DNA of 12,732 bases, taken from NCBI GenBank assembly GCA_018894495.1, contig JAHIOY010000087.1:1-12732 (forward strand), given 5' to 3'. Under the pieces are notes generated by a model. It did not search any database. It had not been told where the DNA came from and worked only from the letters and a program-made list of their open reading frames with translations. Of the stretch, positions 5,446 to 11,401 are shown piece after piece. The DNA is from Patescibacteria group bacterium (GTDB lineage Bacteria; Patescibacteriota; Minisyncoccia; Minisyncoccales; JAHIOY01). Position numbers and translations under genes: made by a program. Numbering within the stretch: position 1 is the first letter of the stretch; each line of letters begins with the position of its first letter.

Positions 5446-6383
5446 TCTTTTTAGGAACATCGGAATTTGGGGCGATTGTTTTGGAGGGGCTTATTAAAGG
5501 AAACTATAAGCCGATTTTAGTTGTGACTGCTTCGGATAAGCCGGTTGGCAGAAAGCAGCTCTTGACACCATCTCCAGTAAAAGTTATTGCTCAAAAATAT
5601 GATATTCCAGTTCTTCAACCAGATAGAATTGTAAATTGTAAATTGAAAACCGTAGGTTTAAAACCAGATTTAGCCATTGTCTCTGCTTACGGTCAGATAA
5701 TTCCAAAAGATATGTTAGATATTCCTAAATCTGGTTTTATCAATGTTCATCCATCTTTATTGCCAAAATATCGCGGTCCCTCCCCTATTCAAGCCGCCAT
5801 TTTAAATGGAGACCAAGAGACCGGAGTAACAATAATTTTGGTTGATGAAAAAATGGACCACGGACCAATTATAAAAAGTTCAAAGTTAAAAGTGCAAAGT
5901 TCAAAGTTCACTTACAGGGAGTTGCATAACAAATTAGCAGAATTAGGGGCAAAACTGCTCCTTGAGACAATTCCAAAATGGACAAAAGGAGAAATAAAGC
6001 CCACTCCACAAGATGAATCAAAAGCAACCTATACCAAAATTTTAAAAAAGGAAGACGGAAAGATTGATTGGGAGAAATCAGCAAAAGAACTTGAAAGGCA
6101 AGTCAGGGCTTTCAGTCCCTGGCCAGGAAGCTACGCGTTTTGGCAGATGCCTAAAGGTCCATTGACAAGAATTAAAATTTTGAAAGTCAGGGTTTTTATA
6201 TTTCCCCTTTCTAAAACTTATTCAATTGGCAAGACCCTAATCGTGCCTCAGAACGAAATCGGAGTTCAATGCGGAAAGGATTTTTTAGTCATTGAAAAAT
6301 TGCAAATGGAAGGAGGAAAGGCAATGGGTTCGGAAGAATTTGTGAGAGGTCGCCCCGATTTTATCGGCACAATACTTAAATAA
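5415..6383 (+). CDS. fmt: methionyl-tRNA formyltransferase
   Basis: It transfers a formyl group from 10-formyl-tetrahydrofolate to Met-tRNAfMet for initiation. The 322-residue length is normal. Visible are the N-terminal Rossmann start (KIVFLGTSEFG, 9-19), catalytic INVHPSLLPKYRG (109-121, with N110 and H112), the GVTI...VDEKMDHG block (137-150, D148) and the C-terminal tRNA-binding domain from about 205 (FSPWPGSYAF). Three segments derive from 7-bp repeats: the N-terminus, about 71-78 (RIVNCKLK) and 154-165 (KSSKLKVQSSKF). All fall in normally variable positions, so the enzyme should work. The usual family start would be close to residue 8; the ATG at 5415 is the nearest in frame. efp starts 4 bases after the stop, so the two are cotranscribed. 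Confidence 0.95.
   Translation: MQNDKSKLKIVFLGTSEFGAIVLEGLIKGNYKPILVVTASDKPVGRKQLLTPSPVKVIAQKYDIPVLQPDRIVNCKLKTVGLKPDLAIVSAYGQIIPKDMLDIPKSGFINVHPSLLPKYRGPSPIQAAILNGDQETGVTIILVDEKMDHGPIIKSSKLKVQSSKFTYRELHNKLAELGAKLLLETIPKWTKGEIKPTPQDESKATYTKILKKEDGKIDWEKSAKELERQVRAFSPWPGSYAFWQMPKGPLTRIKILKVRVFIFPLSKTYSIGKTLIVPQNEIGVQCGKDFLVIEKLQMEGGKAMGSEEFVRGRPDFIGTILK
5627..5647 (+). repeat. three heptamers inside fmt
   Basis: AATTGTA, AATTGTA and AATTGAA follow one another with exact 7-bp spacing. They encode part of RIVNCKLK (about residues 71-78) in the stretch before LKPDLAIVSAYG, a surface segment of variable length in Fmt proteins. The unit type matches the other 7-bp arrays in the window. Confidence 0.5.
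5875..5909 (+). repeat. five-unit heptamer array inside fmt
   Basis: The units AAAGTTC, AAAGTTA, AAAGTGC, AAAGTTC and AAAGTTC fill 5875-5909 exactly. They encode KSSKLKVQSSKF (154-165) between the catalytic MDHGPI block and the TYRELHNKLAELGA helix. AAAGTTC also recurs in the intergenic array at 12610-12658, so the coding and non-coding copies belong to one family. Confidence 0.75.
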
Positions 6384-6387
6384 ATAT

Positions 6388-6954
6388 ATGTTATCTTATT
6401 TTGACCTGCGAAAAGGAGTAAAATTTGTTTTAGACGGTCAGCCCTACGAGGTCTTGGAATTCCAGCAAATTGGAAAAGCCCAGGATATGTTCGTTGCCAG
6501 AACGAAAATCAAGAACCTGATGACTGGAAAGGTTTTTGATAAAAATTTTCACAAAGACGACGCTTTTGAGGAAACGGCTTTGGATAAATTTGAAGTAAAA
6601 TTTATTTATAACCATCGCGGCAAATTAGTTTTTTCTGAATTGAAAAACCCGTCCAAACGTTTTGAATTAAACGAAGAACAAATCGGTCCTGCTTCAAAAT
6701 TTCTGAAGTCAAACCAACTCTTAACCGGAATTAAATTTGAAAGCAAAATTATTAACGTTGCTTTTCCGATAAAAATCAATTTAAAGGTTCAAGGGGCGCC
6801 GCCGGGACTAAAGGGAGACCGGGCTCAAGCGGGCACCAAACCGGCTACCTTGGAAACCGGGGCTAAAATAAATGTCCCCCTTTTTATTGAAGAGGGCGAC
6901 ATTATTGAGATAAATACCGAAACCGGAGAATACGTAAGAAGGATTAAAGAATGA
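6388..6954 (+). CDS. efp: translation elongation factor P
   Basis: EF-P relieves ribosomes stalled at polyproline. The 188-residue protein has the three usual beta-barrel domains: an N-terminal KOW-like domain (1-65), a middle OB domain (66-128) and a C-terminal OB domain (129-188). The C-terminal signature is intact (PGLKGDRAQAGTKPATLETGAKINVPLFIEEGD, about 138-170). The tip of the first domain reads IGKAQDMF (28-35) in place of the common PGKGGAF. K30 is the likely equivalent of the lysine or arginine that is modified in other bacteria, but the flanking residues are atypical. It lies 4 bases after fmt, a translation-related pair. The stop is 5 bases from the convergent YtxH gene. Confidence 0.96.
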   Translation: MLSYFDLRKGVKFVLDGQPYEVLEFQQIGKAQDMFVARTKIKNLMTGKVFDKNFHKDDAFEETALDKFEVKFIYNHRGKLVFSELKNPSKRFELNEEQIGPASKFLKSNQLLTGIKFESKIINVAFPIKINLKVQGAPPGLKGDRAQAGTKPATLETGAKINVPLFIEEGDIIEINTETGEYVRRIKE

Positions 6955-6968
6955 AAAAGTTATTCTTT
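6946..6968. terminator. weak hairpin between efp and the YtxH-like gene
   Basis: AAAGAAT (6946-6952) and ATTCTTT (6962-6968) form a 7-bp stem with a 9-base loop over the two convergent stop codons, followed on the plus strand by a T-rich run. The stem is AT-rich and weak. It is the only candidate terminator in a 5-base convergent gap. Confidence 0.3.
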
Positions 6969-7319
6969 CTTTAGTTTTTTGGCGATTTCTGACCAGCGTT
7001 TTTTTAAATCCTTAACTATCTCTTCTAAATCTTCATCTTTTACTTTCTTTGCTTTTCTGTAGACATCAGAAATTTTATCAACCAATTCTTCGTATCCTTC
7101 CTGAGTTAAGTTTTTCATCTTTTTAGCGTCTTTTACCACTTCTTGGCTGATTTTTAGATAAACTTTTTTTAAATCCTTTCTTAGGGCTTTTCCGGCCTTT
7201 GGAGTAAGCAAGACGCCGGCAATTGCACCGGCAACAATTCCCAAAATTCCAGCAGTTATTATTTTTTTAACCGAGTTCATCTTTGTCTTTTTTTCTTCTG
7301 CCATGTTTTTTATAAGCAT
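6960..7319 (-). CDS. YtxH-like protein
   Basis: A 119-residue protein in the longest frame. One glycine-rich membrane segment (KIITAGILGIVAGAIAGVLL, about 19-38) is followed directly by the YtxH motif TPKAGKALRKDL (39-50) and then a long charged, helical, probably coiled-coil tail to the end. YtxH proteins are small membrane-anchored proteins of unclear function, often stress-linked in Firmicutes. Three in-frame ATGs are possible: 7319 (53-base overlap with the upstream gene), 7304 (MAEEKK) and 7280 (14-base overlap). None has a good ribosome binding site; 7304 or 7280 seems more natural, and the longest is given. It is translationally coupled to the small membrane protein upstream. Confidence 0.75.
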   Translation of the reverse strand: MLIKNMAEEKKTKMNSVKKIITAGILGIVAGAIAGVLLTPKAGKALRKDLKKVYLKISQEVVKDAKKMKNLTQEGYEELVDKISDVYRKAKKVKDEDLEEIVKDLKKRWSEIAKKLKKE

Positions 7320-7512
7320 TTACTAACTTTTCAAATAAGTTAATAAAGATTTTAATAAAACTTGAAAGATTTTCGACCTTTTCTTTGACTTCAAAACTAA
7401 TTTTTGAGAGATTTTTTAAAATTTTTAGCCAATATAAAAGCCAAACACAAACGGCAATAATTGCCACAGCAAAAAAGACCGAACCAAAAATATAAAAAAT
7501 TGTTTCTGCCAT
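7267..7512 (-). CDS. small membrane protein of unknown function
   Basis: An 81-residue protein with a single N-terminal membrane helix (about 4-28, FYIFGSVFFAVAIIAVCVWLLYW), then an amphipathic region with heptad-like hydrophobic spacing (30-70) and a basic tail (KKHGRRKKDKDE). The architecture resembles DUF948-type proteins, which are often encoded next to YtxH proteins, as here, but I see no firm family motif. The two may form one membrane-associated helical complex. The start at 7512 is fixed by a promoter whose -10 box ends 8 bases upstream. Confidence 0.6.
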   Translation of the reverse strand: MAETIFYIFGSVFFAVAIIAVCVWLLYWLKILKNLSKISFEVKEKVENLSSFIKIFINLFEKLVNAYKKHGRRKKDKDELG

Positions 7513-7520
7513 ATGGTTAA

Positions 7521-7549
7521 ATTATACCAAACTCTTTCCTTTCCTGCAA
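7521..7549 (-). promoter_or_regulatory. extended -10 promoter, leaderless transcript
   Basis: On the minus strand TTGCAG (7549-7544) is followed after 17 bases by a perfect TATAAT (7526-7521), preceded by TG one base upstream (extended -10, TGGTATAAT). The ATG of the small membrane protein begins 8 bases after the -10 box, so transcription should start at or within 2 bases of the start codon. Confidence 0.65.
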
Positions 7550-7571
7550 ATCAATAGATGTTAGACAGCAG

Positions 7572-8717
7572 TTATATTCTGCCATTTTTGATTTTTTCTC
7601 TGATTTTGGCGACAAAGCCGTTGAAAAAAAAGAGATTATGAAAAGTCAAAAGTTTTAAACCGGTAATTTCTTTAGCTCGGATTAAATGAGAAAGATAATT
7701 TCTTTTATAATTCTGGCAGACAAAGCAGCGGCATTGGCTATCAAGCGGTTTTTTATCTTTTAAAAAAAATTGATGCCTTAAATTCAATTTTTTCCATAAT
7801 TTTCCGGCGCTAACAAAGGCTACGCCATGCCGGCCATAATGAGTCGGGACAGTGCAATCAAATAAATCAACGCCGCATTTTATCACTTTCTCAATGTCGT
7901 TAAGATGGCCTATGCCCAAAAGATGCCGAGGTCTCGCTTCTTCCAAGCAGGGCAAAGTCAATTTTAAAATTTTTGTTGTTGTTTCTGCCGGACCGAAATC
8001 CCCGCCTATGCCAAAACCGTCAAAAGGCAGAGAATTAATAAAACGAGCGCTTTCCTGGCGGAGCGCCTTAAATTTTGAACCCTGAACAATGCCAAAAATT
8101 GCCTGCTTGCTTTTCTTGACTTCTAAACAAATTTTTGCCCAATGATGAGTTCTTTTAACCGCCTCTTGAACGTATTCAAAGCTGGATAAGGGCGGCGGGC
8201 ATTCATCAAAAGCAAAAATAATATCAGCTCCGATTTTTTCCTGGATTTTTATTGATTCTCTCGGCCCTAAAAATAACTTTGCGCCATCTAACGGCGAATG
8301 GAAATAAACTCCGTTAGCCGTGATTTTGACAAACCTTGGTTGAGACCCGAGACCAATTTTTTCTTCGTCCCGGCTTTTGGAAATTTTTCCGATTCCTAAA
8401 TCGCGGCCAAAGCCCAAACTAAAAACCTGAAAACCGCCGGAATCGGTCATCAAAGGTCCTCGCCAGTTCATAAAATTATGAAGCCCGCCGGCTTCTTTAA
8501 TAAAATTTTCTCCCGGCTTCAAATGAAGATGAAAAGTATTGGCAATTAAAATTTGGGTCCCGGTTTCTTTGACCTCCTGGCTGTCTAAGGTTTTAATCAC
8601 GGCCTGGGTGGCAACCGGCGCCAAAGAGGGCGTTTCCACTAAACCAGACGATGTTTTCATAATCCCCAACCTCGCTCCGCTCTTTTTTGATTTTTTAAGA
8701 ATCTTAAATTCAAACAT
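7572..8717 (-). CDS. tgt: tRNA-guanine transglycosylase (queuine tRNA-ribosyltransferase)
   Basis: It exchanges guanine-34 of GUN-anticodon tRNAs for a 7-deazaguanine. The 381-residue protein is of normal length. Visible are the base-binding/catalytic D92 in LMTDSGGFQVFSLG, FDECPP (D171), GIVQG (209-213), the nucleophile D287 in DLFDCTVPT, and the zinc site C329, C331, C334 with H360. Two positions are unusual. The loop normally written GGLAVGE is GGDFGPAE (238-245), and the usual PTRxxRxG is PTHYGRHG (291-298). The first lies in the base-specificity pocket and may mean a different substrate base (inference). No Shine-Dalgarno sequence precedes the ATG; a hairpin repeat lies 15 bases upstream. 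It follows tRNA-Gln on the same strand. Confidence 0.95.
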   Translation of the reverse strand: MFEFKILKKSKKSGARLGIMKTSSGLVETPSLAPVATQAVIKTLDSQEVKETGTQILIANTFHLHLKPGENFIKEAGGLHNFMNWRGPLMTDSGGFQVFSLGFGRDLGIGKISKSRDEEKIGLGSQPRFVKITANGVYFHSPLDGAKLFLGPRESIKIQEKIGADIIFAFDECPPPLSSFEYVQEAVKRTHHWAKICLEVKKSKQAIFGIVQGSKFKALRQESARFINSLPFDGFGIGGDFGPAETTTKILKLTLPCLEEARPRHLLGIGHLNDIEKVIKCGVDLFDCTVPTHYGRHGVAFVSAGKLWKKLNLRHQFFLKDKKPLDSQCRCFVCQNYKRNYLSHLIRAKEITGLKLLTFHNLFFFNGFVAKIREKIKNGRI

Positions 8718-8731
8718 AATGATAAATACGG

Positions 8732-8762
8732 CACTTCGCCCTTCCTTCGTCAGGGCTCAGTG
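8732..8762 (-). repeat. hairpin repeat with CACTGAG...CGAAGTG ends
   Basis: A 31-base hairpin with 11-base arms and a 9-base loop. On the minus strand it has CACT paired with AGTG, then a tandem GA/GA mismatch (able to form sheared pairs in RNA), then GCCCT paired with AGGGC. The ends resemble a short repeat that I recall from many bacterial genomes (CACTGAGCTTGTCGAAGTG); that relation is from memory. It lies in the gap between tRNA-Gln and tgt, so it could also be part of the tgt leader. Confidence 0.55.
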
Positions 8763-8808
8763 TCTTTTCTTTTCTGTATATTATTTATTATTAATGAAGC
8801 GAAAAGAG

Positions 8809-8881
8809 CTGCGGGGGTAGGGCTCGAACCTACAATTAGAGCCTTCAAAGGGCCCTGTCCTACCAATTAGACGACCCCGCA
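8809..8881 (-). tRNA. trnQ: tRNA-Gln (anticodon UUG)
   Basis: A full cloverleaf on the minus strand. The acceptor TGCGGGG/CCCCGCA gives U1-A72, typical of glutamine tRNAs. The D arm is GTCT/GGAC with loop AATTGGTA, the anticodon stem GGGCC/GGCTC with loop CTTTGAA (anticodon TTG at 34-36), the variable loop TAATT, and the T arm GTAGG/CCTAC with loop TTCGAGC. The discriminator is G73, also usual for glutamine. The CCA end is not encoded. Its first 15 bases are also the last 15 bases of dnaX. Confidence 0.96.
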
Positions 8882-9970
8882 AGATTCAATGATGGCTAAT
8901 TCCAAGGGTAGTTGGGGTATTGAGGAATACTTCATTTTGGTTTGGGCTTCCAAAAAGAGATTGATAATTCTTTTTATTTCTTCTTCCTTAAGTGCCTCGG
9001 ATTGCTCTTTTAATTTTTGGAATTCCTCTCGGGTTAAGCCGGAAACGATTTCCTTGCCATCCTCGCCCATTATTTTCAAGAGCAATGCCTGGCGCAAATA
9101 GTTGAGCAGGGTTTTGGCAAATTCCGATAAATCCATTCCTTTCTGCGCCAGCTCATTTAAAAAATTTATCGCCTTGGCCGGCTTTTTTTGGGCCAGAAAA
9201 TCGGTAAATTGACTGATTAGTCCTATTTCAACCAAACCCAACAAGTCCTTGAGGTCTTCTGCTTTAATTTCTTTTTCTGAACCCAAGAGGGTAAAAACCT
9301 GGTCTAAAAGCGATTCAGCGTCTCTCAAAGAACCCTGAGAATTTAAAGCAATGAGCTCTAAAGCCGATTTTTCAATTTTGATTTTTTCTTTTCTTGCCAC
9401 TCTGTCTAATTTTTTCAAAATCTCGGCTAAAGTCAATCGGCTAAAATTAAATCTCTGGCAGCGGGAAATAATGGTTGGAATCATTTTGTGAATTTCGGTT
9501 GTGGCCAAGATAAAAATGGCGTATTCCGGCGGTTCTTCCAATGTTTTTAAAAGAGCGTTGGCCGCTTCTTTGGTTAATTGATGGGCTTCGTCAAAAATAA
9601 AAACTTTATATTTTGATTTGACCGGAACAAAACGAATTCCGTCTCTCAATTCCCTGACTTCGTCAATTCCACGGTGAGAGGCAGCGTCAATTTCAATTAA
9701 ATCAAGCGACCTGCCTTCGGTAATTTCGCGGCAGGAACTGCATTTATTGCAGGGCTCTGTCTCGCCATCTTTTCTCGTCTGACAATTTACGGCTTTGGCA
9801 AAAAGCCGAGCCAAACTTGTCTTACCAGAGCCGCGAGGCCCGGAAAATAAATAGGCATGGGAAATTAATCCAGAAGAAATGGCATTTATTAGGGTTTGAA
9901 TAATATATTCTTGACCAACAAATTCAGCAAAATTCTGCGGTCTGTATTTTCGGTATAAAACTAATGACAT
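8867..9970 (-). CDS. dnaX: DNA polymerase III subunit gamma (short, gamma-like DnaX)
   Basis: The clamp-loader ATPase. It shows the start MSLVLYRKYRPQNFAEFVGQ, Walker A GPRGSGKT (44-51), a four-cysteine zinc module (C63, C74, C77, C80), Walker B FIFDEA (124-129), sensor 1 ATTE (156-159), the SRC arginine finger (169-171) and sensor 2 GSLRDAES (213-220), then the collar domain to about 365. At 367 residues it ends after domain III and lacks the tau region that binds polymerase and helicase, so only a gamma-type product is possible. The last five codons (Cys-Gly-Val-Val-stop) lie inside tRNA-Gln. No Shine-Dalgarno sequence is seen before the ATG; the leader holds a palindromic repeat. Confidence 0.95.
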   Translation of the reverse strand: MSLVLYRKYRPQNFAEFVGQEYIIQTLINAISSGLISHAYLFSGPRGSGKTSLARLFAKAVNCQTRKDGETEPCNKCSSCREITEGRSLDLIEIDAASHRGIDEVRELRDGIRFVPVKSKYKVFIFDEAHQLTKEAANALLKTLEEPPEYAIFILATTEIHKMIPTIISRCQRFNFSRLTLAEILKKLDRVARKEKIKIEKSALELIALNSQGSLRDAESLLDQVFTLLGSEKEIKAEDLKDLLGLVEIGLISQFTDFLAQKKPAKAINFLNELAQKGMDLSEFAKTLLNYLRQALLLKIMGEDGKEIVSGLTREEFQKLKEQSEALKEEEIKRIINLFLEAQTKMKYSSIPQLPLELAIIESCGVV

Positions 9971-9993
9971 TTTCGTTTATTCGCAAATTACAT

Positions 9994-10016
9994 TACTAAT
10001 TGCGAAGCAATTAGTA
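9994..10016. repeat. palindromic repeat upstream of dnaX
   Basis: TACTAATTGC and GCAATTAGTA form a perfect 10-bp stem with loop GAA. It is flanked by TTCGCAA, ATTCGTA and ATTCGT words. A near copy, with its loop reversed (TTC), is at 11200-11222, also between minus-strand genes. The 75-base gap between the GtrA gene and dnaX holds nothing else recognisable. Confidence 0.65.
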
Positions 10017-10045
10017 GATTCGTAATAAATTCGTTATTCGCTGAT

Positions 10046-10639
10046 TTATTTCTTGAAGACGATAAATTTAGCTCCGAGGAAATTCCAAAACCAGGCAACC
10101 AAAACAGCAGTGAAGGCTCCGACATTTGCCCAAATTTTTGCTCCCAGCCCAAGTTGGGGACCAATCACGTTTACTACAAAAGAAGCAATTCCTACATTAA
10201 TCGAAAAACCAATGGTAGTTAGTATTAAAAATTTAGAAAATTCTCCCGGAGCAAAAACTTCTTTTCTTTTTTCAAAAGTCCAATGCTTGTTCCAAAGATA
10301 ACTGTTTGTTGTGGCTATTAAAAAAGAAATTCCTTTAAAGATTGAGTACCAAACACCAGAGGCAATCCCTGAAATCCAAATTAATATATTTAAAACACCC
10401 ATGTCAATAAAAGTATTGAGAGCGCCCACTAAAAGAAACTTTCCTATTTGTAGAATAATTAAAAATCTTTTTCCAAGCAAAGAAATAATAAACATGCCCA
10501 ATAGGGATAGGGGCGGAAAAACGATCATTAAAATCCAAAGGTAAGGAATTTTTATGCCGATATTCTTTAAAATAATAAAGAAAAAAACTCCTATTAAAAA
10601 TCCTATAATTATGCTAATTTTTGCATCTGTTTTTTTCAT
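10046..10639 (-). CDS. GtrA-family membrane protein
   Basis: A 197-residue protein. Residues 64-196 form a GtrA domain of four membrane helices with the family features QIGKFLLVGALNTFID (64-79), NSYLWNKHWTF (112-122) and a terminal WFWNFLGAKFIVF (183-195). GtrA-like proteins are thought to flip or help translocate lipid-linked sugars for cell-surface polysaccharides. Residues 1-62 add two membrane helices that a typical GtrA protein lacks. The ATG directly follows the stop codon of the upstream gene with no spacing, so translation is coupled. The gene lies near a glycosyltransferase, consistent with a role in envelope glycan assembly. Confidence 0.85.
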   Translation of the reverse strand: MKKTDAKISIIIGFLIGVFFFIILKNIGIKIPYLWILMIVFPPLSLLGMFIISLLGKRFLIILQIGKFLLVGALNTFIDMGVLNILIWISGIASGVWYSIFKGISFLIATTNSYLWNKHWTFEKRKEVFAPGEFSKFLILTTIGFSINVGIASFVVNVIGPQLGLGAKIWANVGAFTAVLVAWFWNFLGAKFIVFKK

Positions 10640-11182
10640 TTATTTATTATTATTTTTTTTGTAAAGCCAATAGCTAATTCCAAAAATCATTAATATTCCT
10701 ACTATCAATTGCCAACCGAAATTTTTTTCAATGGTAATTCCGACTCTGGTAAGAAATAAAATAATTAACCCGGCAGCTAAAATTCCCAATCCTATTAAAG
10801 GAAAAGCTTTTTTAAAGGGTATGCCAAAAACAAAAGCAATCAGAGAAGCGGTCCATCCTCCGGTGGCTGGCAGAGGAATTGCCACAAAAAAAGGCAAAAG
10901 ATAAAGTCCGTATTTAGTTACCTTATCATAATGTTTTTTTCTTGTTTTGGAAAAGAGCCAGCTGAAAAAACGATTGAAAGAATAAATGTTTTTGGAAGTC
11001 CATCGAGAAAAAGCGCCCAGAAGGGTAAGAATTAAAAAAACTGAAAATAAGTTTCCTAAAACAGAAAAAAAATAAACGATAACCGGACTTATTTTATAAA
11101 CGGTCAAACCTATTGGTATAGCAATTCTTAATTCACCGATAGGGGTCATTGCCAATAAAAATATTGTAATTTCAGGAGTCAC
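10640..11182 (-). CDS. small multidrug-export family (COG2426) membrane protein
   Basis: A 180-residue protein with about five membrane segments. It carries the family blocks MTPIGELRIAIPIG (12-25) and PLPATGGWTASLIAFVFGIPFKKAF (about 103-127), characteristic of the family annotated as putative small multidrug export proteins. The transport role is only nominal. The start codon is GTG (11182-11180); the next in-frame ATG (M12) would remove part of the first conserved helix, so GTG is preferred. That GTG touches a CAATTAGTAGATTA repeat. The stop abuts the start of the GtrA gene. Confidence 0.8.
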   Translation of the reverse strand: MTPEITIFLLAMTPIGELRIAIPIGLTVYKISPVIVYFFSVLGNLFSVFLILTLLGAFSRWTSKNIYSFNRFFSWLFSKTRKKHYDKVTKYGLYLLPFFVAIPLPATGGWTASLIAFVFGIPFKKAFPLIGLGILAAGLIILFLTRVGITIEKNFGWQLIVGILMIFGISYWLYKKNNNK

Positions 11183-11227
11183 AATTAGTAGATTAAAATT
11201 ACTAATTACTTCGCAATTAGTAGATTA
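11182..11227. repeat. repeat block with CAATTAGTAGATTA twice and a hairpin
   Basis: CAATTAGTAGATTA occurs at 11182-11195 and 11214-11227. Between and overlapping them, 11200-11209 and 11213-11222 form a 10-bp hairpin whose one imperfection is a G-U pair on the minus-strand RNA. It is a near copy of the palindrome at 9994-10016. The first copy begins in the GTG start codon of the COG2426 gene, and the block borders a cysS fragment. Confidence 0.6.
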
Positions 11228-11233
11228 CCATAG

Positions 11234-11389
11234 GTTTTCAAAAAAAGCAAAAGGAACCGAGTACAGAGAACAGTTCTCAGAGAACAATTTGAAAAAGCGG
11301 ATGAAATCAGAAAAAAAATAAAAGACAAAGGTTTTTGGGTAGAAGACGGAAAACAAGGGCCAAAGCTCAAGAAAATTTCTAATTTCTAA
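11234..11389 (+). pseudogene. cysS: 3' remnant of cysteinyl-tRNA synthetase gene
   Basis: An open stretch on the plus strand, opened by a TAG at 11231 and closed by TAA at 11387-11389, has no start codon of its own. It encodes VLREQFEKADEIRKKIKD, then KGFWVEDGKQGPKLKKI. This matches the extreme C-terminus of CysS, where an R..F..ADEIR..L...G..LED...G helix-hairpin is conserved. Only about 45 residues remain and the catalytic domains are absent. It is bracketed by repeats: CAATTAGTAGATTA copies on the left and a heptamer array on the right that supplies its last residues and stop. The intact cysS is presumably elsewhere; the identity is from motif reading. Confidence 0.65.
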
Positions 11390-11401
11390 TTTCTAATTTC
11401 T
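11374..11401. repeat. AATTTCT heptamer array at the glycosyltransferase 3' end
   Basis: Four exact tandem copies of AATTTCT (11374-11401). On the minus strand they provide the last codons and the stop of the glycosyltransferase; on the plus strand they provide the end and stop of the cysS remnant. AATTTCT also appears at 12561-12567 upstream of the same glycosyltransferase. Confidence 0.75.

Noticed and set aside
7852..8820. Plus-strand open frames opposite tgt and tRNA-Gln
   Set aside because: They are antisense to well-supported genes, and one runs across a tRNA.
9711..9780. Frameshift site in dnaX for a tau/gamma pair
   Set aside because: The gene ends at the collar domain and no downstream frame encodes a tau extension, because the tRNA follows directly.
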